Below, piece by piece: positions 1 to 9,800 of a DNA stretch of 64,000 nt. The DNA lies in contig NC_089178.1 of assembly GCF_947507565.1 (NCBI RefSeq), forward strand, positions 1,798,001-1,862,000, written 5' to 3'. The notes beneath the pieces were generated by a model. That model saw only the letters and a list, made by a program, of their open reading frames with translations, made no database searches and was not told the DNA's origin. Position 1 is the stretch's first letter. Every line of letters starts with the position of its first letter. A program made the translations under genes and the position numbers. This DNA comes from Oscarella lobularis (lineage: Eukaryota; Porifera; Homoscleromorpha; Homosclerophorida; Oscarellidae).

Positions 1-113
1 CTTGCATCACTACCACGCGATCGAAATTGAAAGCACTGTTTCATATGCTTGTCACGATTTTAAGTTTCGTCGCAGGAAGGTGACTAAGGTATTCCGCGAA
101 GTAAAGTGCAGGT

Positions 114-1298
114 ATGAACATCACGGCCAATTGCGTGGAATCGGTGTCCATTTTACCGAAGAACGTCGCATCGTCCGTTCTGAAGTTTACAGTCGGTAAG
201 ATGGGTGTTGTTCAGACGCTCCTGTGGTTCTATGCCGTCTTTGCCATTGTCGGAAATTTGCTCGTCATTGCGTGGCGATGCACCCGATCGAAAGAGGAGA
301 GATACTCAGCTATATCCATCCTTGTACTGAGTCTTGCCGTCGCCGATTTCGTTTACGGCGTGCGCCTCTTGCTGTACGACGTCGCCCTGTACATGACGTC
401 GAATTGGTGCCAAACCGACGCAGTGCTCCGTCTCTGCCACGCTGCTTTGTTGCTTGCAGTTCCGTCCAACTTCGCAATGTGGTTCTTAACTGTTACGATT
501 GCCGTGCTTTGGTTTCGGTCCGTAGTCGGTTTTGGTTGTTCTCCCGTCAATACGAGTCGTTCGACTGTCGTCGGCGTTCTCGTCTTCGAAGGTTTAACTG
601 TGGCGGCACTTTCGGTTTTCATCGATATTTCCGACTACGTCTTCATCGATTGGAACGGCTTTCGTTTTGTTGACTGGACCCAGTGTGGTCCCGGTGCCGA
701 CACCTATCGTCTAAGTGCCCTGGGCAAAAGGAAGAGCGAGATCATCACTGTCGTTTACGTCAGCACCGGTCTGGCTATCATTGTTTTCGTTGCCACGCTC
801 TACGCAATTTTCTTTTTTCGTCTCTTTTGCCAACGTTTGCGACGTAGAAGGCAGGGATTTCAAAGGACATCGAGGGGAAATTCCGTGTTTGTCGGCGGAC
901 TCGGGACGAGATTGACGATTATTGTCTTTCTCGAGATATTCACTCTGAGCGACTCTCCGTGGAGAGTCTTTCAATGTCTGACGGATAGTTCCGTCAACGA
1001 AACGCTCAACGAGTCCGAGCAGAAATCTGTCACGCTGGTGGGCGCTGTCGTGTCGCCGTTATACGCGCCACTTCATCCTTTGCTCTATACGATTATGACG
1101 AGACCGTTTCTGAGCTGCCTCTACAAAGGGTGTTTGGGTCCATTGATGACGTTCTTTTCCAAGGCGAAGAGTCGGGTGTTGGGCACGCCAATTGAAGATC
1201 ATTCTCGCCCTACTGTCGTCTCGAAATTGTTTTCAGATACGTCTGAACGCAGAACGACGCTACTCACAGATTATCAATCAACAGAGAACGTTGCGTAG
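114..1298 (+). CDS. Rhodopsin-class 7TM receptor, LGR-like (possibly a 3' part of a larger gene)
   Basis: Open frame of 394 residues with seven hydrophobic segments. TM1 holds GNLLVI, TM2 LSLAVADF (the class A LxxAD motif), and TM7 ends HPLLYTIMTRPF, close to the NPLLYT-T-PF ending of leucine-rich-repeat GPCRs (glycoprotein-hormone/relaxin receptors). The TM3 end reads LWFRSV, so no DRY/ERW triplet is visible. The region after TM6 carries two N-glycosylation sequons and the C-tail is Ser/Thr-rich. The visible N-terminus is only about 28 residues before TM1. A splice-acceptor-like tgcag lies directly before the ATG at 114, so upstream exons (for instance an LRR ectodomain) could lie outside the window. 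Membrane receptor; ligand unknown. Class A identity is firm, the LGR subfamily is a tentative call. Confidence 0.75.
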   Translation: MNITANCVESVSILPKNVASSVLKFTVGKMGVVQTLLWFYAVFAIVGNLLVIAWRCTRSKEERYSAISILVLSLAVADFVYGVRLLLYDVALYMTSNWCQTDAVLRLCHAALLLAVPSNFAMWFLTVTIAVLWFRSVVGFGCSPVNTSRSTVVGVLVFEGLTVAALSVFIDISDYVFIDWNGFRFVDWTQCGPGADTYRLSALGKRKSEIITVVYVSTGLAIIVFVATLYAIFFFRLFCQRLRRRRQGFQRTSRGNSVFVGGLGTRLTIIVFLEIFTLSDSPWRVFQCLTDSSVNETLNESEQKSVTLVGAVVSPLYAPLHPLLYTIMTRPFLSCLYKGCLGPLMTFFSKAKSRVLGTPIEDHSRPTVVSKLFSDTSERRTTLLTDYQSTENVA

Positions 1299-1314
1299 AC
1301 TAGGCATTGTCAAA

Positions 1315-4300
1315 CTATTCTACTACTGAAGTCTGTTCATCCGTGTATATCTGCTCGAGACGAACAAGTATTTCTCCAAATTTTGGCCTTTCCTCCTGAT
1401 CTCCCTTCCAGCAGTCTTCCACCAATTTCCAGTACCCCTCCGGACACTCCTCAAGCTTCTCCGGGCGGCAACCCTTTACAACAGCCTCTTCAATTTCAAA
1501 AACCCACTTGAAATGACGCGTGTGGTAAGGCAGCCGTCGCGACCAAATCTCCCACAGAACAATAGAGAAACTACACAAACGAAATTAACTTGGCCCCTTC
1601 CACGCCCCCTGGCGAAATGCCCTGTATGTATTTCCTTATTTCCTCCAGGGCGTTTCGCCACCCCTCTAACGTGCGTCGTACTAACCTGTAAACATCTGTT
1701 GACGTTCCGTAAGCTCTCTCTTGAAAAAGCTCAGGCGAACGCCAAAGAAGCGTACCGATATTGACTGTCAGCTCTCGATCGGGATTCAGAAGAAGCGGAG
1801 CCGTCTCTTCGGACTCCGTTTTCCCGTGCCGATTCCTTTTCCTCTTCTGGCTCCTACGCCGACCGAGAACGGCCACTTGAATCTGCTTCTCCTCCTTGAC
1901 GAGCCGCGCCTGCCCGAAATCGGCCACCTTGACGATCCACCCGTCGCTCAGAAGCAAATTGTTGCTCTTCAAATCGCGATGAATTCTCGCCGGACGAAGA
2001 CCGTGAAGAAAATTCATACCCTTAGCGGCGTCGATCGCAAATTGCATCTTTCGTCGAGTCGTCAACGAAATCGATTCGTTGCGCAGAACGCTGCCAAGCG
2101 CGCCCCGATGAAGATACTCCATGACGAGAAAGGGCCGTCCCGATCCGGACATTCGTCCGGCGCCGAGAAACATGACGATATTCGGATGACGTATGGCGCG
2201 CATGAGACGAACCTCGCGTTCGAATTCCAACGCAAATCGATGGTGGGATCGATAGCAGACGTGTTTGAGTTTCTTCACGGCGACGATCCAATCGCGATAC
2301 GTCGCCTGACGCACTTCGCCGTAGCTGCCCGGCGAATCGACGTCGATGCGCGGACCCATCTCCAATTCGGACGGATCGACTTCCCAGACGTCGGTCAGTT
2401 CGAGAAGTTGCTGTTGAGTGTTCGTCAACTGTTTCGACTTCTTCGTCGTTCGTTGAATGAAGAGAAGCATGAGCGCTATGACGACGAGAAAGCAGACGAC
2501 GCCCAATCCGATCAGATAATAGGTCGGATAGCGGCACGTGTTGCCCGTGTAGCCGAAGTGGCATTTGCAGAGGGGCGTCAGCGTTCGATTGTTGCTGCTG
2601 TACATGACGAAGCACGTGCCCATGTGACAGTAGTTCGCTTCGCACGTGCACGCCATCTCGGTCGCCGAGTTCGCCGATCTCGTCGTCGTCATTCCGAGCG
2701 GACACGTCTGACAGGTCGACGAGCCGACGGCGGAGTACGTTCCTTTTGGACACGATTTGCACCTGTTCGTCGCGTAGTCTCGACTGAAGTAACCGGCTCG
2801 GCAACCGGGCTGCAGCTGCGTTAGATAGAGCTCATTGCCGACGTCGGCTTTCCTGCAGACTGGTCGCTTGTAGCCGAGCATCATGAAACTGTTGTTGAAC
2901 CAGAAAGTGCTCTGGACGTACAAGTTGAGGGGAATATTCGAAAGGCGCGACCAAATGACGTCCGACATGGAAAACGTCCACGCCGAGCTGTACGGAACGG
3001 AGAAGTTGTATTTACTGGGGCCGGGACAGCGCCAAGCTTCTTTCTGACTTAGAAATACGAAATACGCTCGGTCGCCGAATACAATGGCATTACTAATCGT
3101 GTTGTTCGAGAAGGCGCTCGGGTCTGGATCGCCGGCGCGGATTTTCACGCGACTCCAGCGCCGAGTTGGTACGTCGTACGACCAGAACGACGAGTCCGAG
3201 TGGCTCGATCCGCCGTAAACGTACATCGTGTTTTTCCAAATGAAGGCTTTGTGACTCGATCTAGGCTCCGGGTAGGGATACAGACTGGAGCCGCGACCGT
3301 GATATGGAGCCAGTTGAGTCCAGACGGCCATGCACTCGGAACCGATTTGCTTCAACGTGAGAAGCCAGAGATCATTCATTTGATTGTCGGCGTCATTGGA
3401 ATACTTTCGTATCCAGCCTCCAAAGAGCAGCACGGATCCGTTTTGCAGTGTTACCATCGAGTGACTGTGTCGACCCCGCGGACGAAAGCCACCGTCGTTC
3501 AGCATCGTCCAGGTTGTCTCGTTCAGATTGAGCGCCCACGTTTTGTCGTAGAAGCCGTACACCGGTTTACCGCCTTTCTCGTCGACCGTCTTCCCGCCGA
3601 AAAGAACGAGCAAATAGAAGTCGTCGGTGTCGCGTACGACTCGAGCGAGACTCCATTGCGGCGCGACGAGAGCCGGTGGCGAGACGTCGCAACGATACAT
3701 CCACCATCGCAGTTTGACTCGCTGATATTCCATGATCCACAAGTCGCGTTTGTAGGGCGTCGGCGTCGACGCATTGCCGAGATAGCGACCGCCGAAGACG
3801 AACAGTTTAGACTTCTTTTGCGCCTCGTCGTAGTGAAAATAAGAGACGTCGCGGAAAACGAGGTCGGGATGAGACGGCACTTGTCGGTTGAGCTGCCACA
3901 CCCAACGCAAGCCGGCCATAGTTCGAACGTAGGTCAGGTTCCACACGTCGTTCGAGTGGGCCAATACACTGAGACTTCCCCCACCGAAAACGACAACCTT
4001 TTCGTCCATGACGACGGCACTACAACTGACGTATCGATCGGGGTAATTGTTCGTTACCAGGACCGATTCCGTCCATTTGACGGTTTTCGTGTGAAAAAGA
4101 AAGATCTTTCCACGCCCAGCGATAATCACAATGAAATCTGTTCCTTTTATATGCACTGCTTTCACTTCCCTCATGGCCAACCGCGGCGGATTTTCCTTGA
4201 GCAACGTCCACTGGGAATTGGACGTATTGAACGCCCAGACCTCGTTCCAAAAATCGTCTCTGTCGAAAAGACTCTTCAAGCCACCGATCACGTACATCGT

Positions 4301-5146
4301 CTCGCCGACGAGCGCGGCCGAATGATACCAGCGTCCGTCGGGCGTCGGGCGGGGCGTCACGATTCGAATCCATTCGTACGTCGTATTATGGCTGAAGCGA
4401 TCGTCGACGCATCGAAGCTCCCACAGGTCGCTCATCACGACGGGTGGCCGACGACCCGCCCGCGTCAGCCAGGCGGGAAGTTGGGACCTCCACGGCGGAA
4501 AAAAATTGTGTACGCCGCCGAAGATGAGAATCGACTTGGAGCATCGGCATCGCGACGCTCGTCCACGCGGCGGAACCGTCGGGACGGCGGTGTGAAAAAA
4601 TAGCGATTGGAACTTCGCTCCCGGCGGCGACGACGACGATTGCGTCGTTCTAATTTTGTTCCACGTTTCTGTTTCGCCTTCGAACAGCCAGACGTCGAAA
4701 AACGTTTTTGCCTCATCGACGAAGTAATTTCCGCCGCCGACGAGGACGACGCGAGTGTCGCAGACGGTCGTCATGGTGTGTCCGAATCGCGCTTTCGGTC
4801 GAGGGGCTTTCGTTATGTCCATCCACTCGCCCGTCCACGGCACGTACGTCCAAGTGTCGTACGACGACGCGCCGCGAACGTCGCCGCCGAAGACGACCAT
4901 TCGCTGGAGCGCCGTCGATGAATTGCTTCGTCGATAGACGGCGGCCGAGTGGCCGGCGCGCGGGCTTGGTATGTTTTCGCCCCACGCCGCTTCTTGGTTG
5001 ATTGCGCACCAATTGTTGACGGGATTGCACCGTCCTGAAGTGATCTGTTCGAGCGATGGCAAATGATCATGAGGATGACTTGTGTGGAGGGTCTGAGTCA
5101 TTATTTCTAGTATTAGTCCTAAGAAAGGCAGCCCAGCTCGGCTCAT
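1315..5146 (-). CDS. Kelch-repeat receptor with cytoplasmic TKL-type protein kinase
   Basis: Two exons, 5146-1686 and 1570-1315, joined across a 115-bp GT-AG intron inside kinase subdomain IX (DVY/SFSIVLWEIW); the joined frame encodes 1238 residues. A hydrophobic N-terminus (signal peptide) is followed by many kelch blades (VVFGG, VLVGGG, LIFGG, MYVIGG, LFVFGG, LLFGG, MYVYGG) over roughly residues 60-740. Then come a Cys-rich GCC2/GCC3 (ephrin-receptor-like) segment with KSCPKGTYS, one EGF-like module and a membrane segment (YYLIGLGVVCFLVVIALMLL) near residue 905. The kinase has GSYGEV, VAVKKLK, HRDLKSNNLLL and DFGQA. HRDLKSNN is typical of the tyrosine-kinase-like (TKL) group, so Ser/Thr or dual specificity is expected; all catalytic landmarks are present. 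It probably acts as a single-pass receptor with a beta-propeller ectodomain. Divergent from the EgtD gene. Confidence 0.88.
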
Positions 5147-5587
5147 GTCTACTCTGAAGATTCGAGGGAAACTGAGACTCGGAGTGATGGACTGGAAGGT
5201 TTTGGCTCTGCACCTGTGAAGCGCTCAGGCTGTGGGGTGACGATAATAACTGATGTCTTGATAAAGCAGTTTCTGAGCTCCCCCACTTTCAGTTTCCAGT
5301 TCTGTGCTAAAATCATCCCCTTTTCAAGTCAGCTGACAGTCTGTATGATGACATGTGCACATGTACTATGCACATGTACTAATTAATGGTTCAGGAGCCG
5401 CCCCGTTTGAGAATGGACGAGAAGTTTTGCTTACTGTGAAGCTCGAGTCGTTTCAACACTGCGCGGGTGTAAAATCGTGACTTCGTCCATACATGTAGTA
5501 CAATACAACCGGTCATAATCAATTCTACTTCTAATTAGATTTGATGGGTCACCCCATTCTTTCGTCAGCTGCTACTCAACGACGAAC
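5147..5587. other. Divergent intergenic region (kinase/EgtD)
   Basis: About 440 bp between the start codons of two divergently transcribed genes, so both promoters must lie here. No gene is visible. Around 5350-5385 the 12-mer tgcacatgtact occurs twice in close succession around cacatg palindromes, which could be E-box-like sites. Confidence 0.4.
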
Positions 5588-6663
5588 ATGGAAAGCAACA
5601 ACGTCGACCAATCGTTTCTCGACGACGTCGTCGACGGTCTCTCCCAACCCCAAAAGACGCTCCATCCCAAGTATCTCTACGACGACGACGGCTCTCTTCT
5701 TTTTGAACAGATATGCGAGCTCGACGAGTACTATCTCACTCGCACCGAAATGGCGATCATGGAAGCGTCGTGCGACGAGATGGCAACCGCAATCGGACCG
5801 GACGCCGTCATAATCGAACCGGGCAGCGGCGCCGGAACGAAAACGAAGCTGCTCCTCGGGGCTCTTCGCACTCCCGCCGCCTACGTTCCCATCGAAATCT
5901 CCGACGACGCGCTGTCGCGGAGCACGACGATCCTTCGTAAAGATCTTCCCAAGGTTCGTGTTTTCCCCATGTGTGCCGACTTCACGAACGACGTCGATCT
6001 CCCCCGCGATCTTCCGTCTCACGCCCGTCGTCGAGTCGTCTATTTTCCCGGTTCGACGATCGGAAATTTCGAGCCGCACGATCGGTTGCCGCTTCTGCGA
6101 CGCTTTCGCAAGCTAGCCGGCAACGAAGGCGGCGCTCTGATGGGCGTCGATCTTCAAAAAGCCGACACGGACATCATATTTCGCGCCTATAACGATTCGC
6201 GGAACGTGACGGCCGCCTTTACGACGAACATCCTCGCGCGAATCAATCGCGAACTAGGAGCCGACTTTGACTTGGAACAATTTACTCACTGTACTGGGAA
6301 CCGGTGATGGGCGTTTCCGCGTTGGGCAGGTTTCTCTTTTTCAGACGCGCCTTACGATGCTAAACGCCATCGCATTGAAGTTCGGCTGTGTTCGAATGTT
6401 GAACAGACAGTGACGATACGTGGGCACACGTTCAACGTGAGGTCTTTTTTGTTTGTATCAATACTCATTGATCTTCCCAGTTTGCTCGCGACGAGTACAT
6501 CATTGCTGAGTACTCGCACAAATTCGACATATCGTCCTTTTCAGCTGAAATGGAGGCCGTAGGATTTAGATTGAGCAACGTCTGGACGGATAAGGATCGT
6601 CTTTTTGGCGTTCTCTTTTTTCAGTCCGACTGTCAAAAGGCAACTGGTAGTCCTTTGGATTGA
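5588..6663 (+). CDS. EgtD-family histidine N-alpha-methyltransferase
   Basis: Exons 5588-6290, 6345-6436 and 6481-6663 join in frame to 325 residues, the usual length of bacterial EgtD. EgtD transfers three methyl groups from S-adenosylmethionine to histidine to make hercynine, the first step of ergothioneine synthesis. Visible family features are the SAM loop EPGSGAGTKT, the signature FPGSTIGNFEP (Asn binds the histidine carboxylate), GVDLQK, AYND, NREL-GADFD, FTHYAPYD and a C-terminal EYSHKF. The last matches the Glu-x-Ser pair that reads the substrate amino group in EgtD. The family continues to the end (VWTDKDRLFGVLF). No EgtB-like sulfoxide-synthase domain is attached and none lies nearby. 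An alternative is a related N-methyltransferase of the same DUF2260 family acting on another amino acid. Confidence 0.85.
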
Positions 6664-6885
6664 CAGGAGTTGATGATGAAAGGCTGGACCCCTTTGGTGT
6701 TGTTTTGATGGTACGGTTCACACACGTGTTTGGTTTGTTTTGGCTCATAACGTCAATTCTCAAGATACGAAGCCAATAAATATATGCATATGTGACGATG
6801 GCTCGCGTGATGGCTCGAGATGGCTCGCGTGAGTCTCACGTGCGCTACCTCGTACCAGGCGACGTCTCGCTCTCGCTTGCGACCG

Positions 6886-9800
6886 ATGCCGTTCGCCGTC
6901 TTAGCTGCATTTCTCGTCGCGTGCATTGCTCCGTCGTCCGTTCATGCTCTCCAAAGCTATCCGCTAGCCACAGACAATCGCTACGAGCTCAAATGGACGG
7001 GCGAAACGATCGAATTTCGCGTCGACGATCAGGGAGCGAACTACACGACAAAAGTCTCTCTCGTCTCGCTCGACGTCGTGCACGACGACGAAATCGTCGA
7101 CTGGATACCCGAAACGTGCATCGAGTATCCGTCAATAGCGGAGTTGGCCTCCTCCTCATCGAATCGAACCGAAGGCTTCAAGGACATCGCTGAAAGCGCT
7201 GGCTTCACACACCACTATAGACTCGACATTCCGGCGCGACCTCACTGCTATTTCGATTTCACCATTCCCGTCTCTAATTCGTCAAAGAATATCCGTCTGA
7301 AAGGGGAGTTCTGCGTACCCGAACTGATACCGGCTGGGGCGGCGATCGGCGACTACGACGCCGATGGCGATGCAGATATATTTTTTACTGTGCACCACGC
7401 GCAAAGTCGGTTATATAGGAATAATGGTGAGGAGTATGTATAGTGAAATGCTCTCCAGTGTTTTGTGTTATACCCCTCTCTCGTTTGTTTAAGATTTCGC
7501 GAATAATAAAAGTCCCCCTCCCTAATTGTCAATTGAAAGTGTCCATTGAAAGTGTCCATTGTAATCTTAGTGGAATTGTTCACCAAACGAGGCCAGAACA
7601 ATCTTTTGTAGTGTGTATCCTAGTAGTGTGTTATATCCCTAAAGTCTACTGGACGGCATGTTTGGTTCGTTCCATAAACGTTATTTTCAAGGTGATCGCA
7701 CTTTTACGGACGTGACTGAAGAAGCAAATGTGGGTCCGAAAAAGAATGGCAGTGGTGCTGTGTGGGCCGATTTTGACGCCGACGGCGATTTGGATTTATA
7801 TGTGACGTCGATTGGCGATAAGAGACACTTTCTCTATATTAATCAGGTAGACGACCTCATTGTAATTTTAGATTGCATCACAATCATCCCTGTAGGGCGG
7901 CCGTTTTACTGAGGAAGCGATTGAACGAAACGTGTCAGGGAGTCGCGAGGACAATCGTCCGCTGGCTGGAATGACGCCGAATGTGGGCGATTACGATCGA
8001 GACGGCTATCCGGATTTGTACACGACCGAGTGGCGCCTCTTGACGTCCAATCAGGCAAGCATTGAAAAGGCCTGCGGCTAAAGGGGTCTGAACGTTTTCC
8101 TATTTGTAGGATTCCTCTTCGCGACTTTTCCGCAATTTAGGCAGCGAGAAACCAGGGTAATAAGCGAGTCTCGTGGTCTTTGAAATGAGGACGGTTTTTG
8201 CGTGGGGGGAGGGCAGATACTTCGAAGACGTGACAGAGTTAGTTGGCGTTGGAATGGATTGGCTAAAGAAAGGCAATCCTCAAGCGGGCGGCATATTCAC
8301 CTTCTGCAGCTCATTTACGGTGAGATTCTTCCGTCCGGATGGATAGACTAGACGAGCTTCCGTTCGTCGGTCTAGGACTTCGATGAAGACGGTTGGCCGG
8401 ATTTGGCTGTGACGGCCGACTACGGCGATTCGCAGATGTTCTGGAACAATGGCAACAACACGTTCACAAGATGCACCGAAGCTTGCGGAATCACTCGACA
8501 CGTTGTACGCGATTATGCGTACAGAAACGTTTGTCTATCTTGCACTGTTTTTCCTCTCAGGATGCCATGGGTCATGCAATTGGCGATTGGAATGCCGACC
8601 AGCATATGGACTGGTTTTCGACGGGCGTCCATCAGGACGACGAGAACAAGTGCGAGGTGTTGGGCTGCTCGTTTGGCGACAACGGAAATTCTCTCTTCAC
8701 CAATGCCAACGAGGGTCGCGGCATTCGCCACTTCATCGACTCCACAGACGTTGTGAGTGGTAGAATTGAATTCTAAGGGGTTGGGATGAACATTTTCTTG
8801 CTTTTCCTATAAAGGCTAAAGTGCGGAACGGCTATTGGGGCTGGGGCGCGACGATGATCGATTTCAACAACGACAAATATGTGGATTTCTTCATGACAAA
8901 CGGTACTACAACTACAATACTTATTTCCGCAGTAGTCTTCACGTTATTGTTAGGCTTTGATAGCACGTCGACTACAACGGACGATGCATTTGCAACCGAT
9001 CCAGCAATATTGTGGATGAATAGGGGCCCCGCAATGAATCTGAGCACAGTCGATGTACAGATACAAAACAAAATGCTCGACGCATTTCTCTACTTGTTTC
9101 TTTTTATTTTGGAAGGTGGCTACACAAATGGGAATTAACAACACGCGCGATGGCCGTGGATTGATGAAATTTGATTTTGACTGTAAGAGGAGAAAACACT
9201 GCTTTTTGTGATCAAGCCTCCATTTCTCATTGCAGTGGATGGCGACGAGGACGTCGTGGTGTGTCACAATTTAGGAAAAGCGTCGCTGTACGAAAACTTG
9301 GGCGGAAACAAAAACAACTGGATACGCGTGAAAGCCGTGCACCGGTAGAGAAACAAAAAAATGGGATTGTTTAATTAGTCTAATCCGCGGTGAAAATTAG
9401 CTGTCCGGGACAGCAGCACAAACTCTGCGACAGCCTTCACGCTCGCGTCAAAGTGACGACAAAAGACGGATGGGTTCAGGTTCGAGCTAGAAAAATATGG
9501 GATATAATAATAATTATGATTTTGGATTCTATTAAGACCCAGGAAATCGGTTCCGGAGCTCATTTTATGGGCCAGAATGAAATCGAAGCTCATTTTGGCA
9601 TTGGAAGTGCGATTGGCGACTTGGTCGACGTTGACGTCGAATGGCCGCGATTGAATGTTTGGGTGAAGTACACGTCCGTGAGACCCAATACGCGCCTGCG
9701 AGCTATTGCGCCCGTCGCAGCAAAAAATAGGTCACTGCGCAAATCGAGTGTATACACCAAGGCAATGTAGTTGACGATCATTTGTTTATAGCAATCGTTC

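Noticed and set aside
2-199. Short + strand frame at the window edge
   Set aside because: Overlaps the GPCR in another frame with no recognisable content; may be upstream exon or intron of that gene.
1721-2824. 367-residue open frame on the + strand
   Set aside because: Antisense shadow of the kinase, membrane and EGF region.
3200-4603. 467-residue open frame on the + strand
   Set aside because: It lies entirely opposite the kelch exon of the receptor kinase, is Arg-rich and without domains; a shadow of high-GC coding sequence on the other strand.
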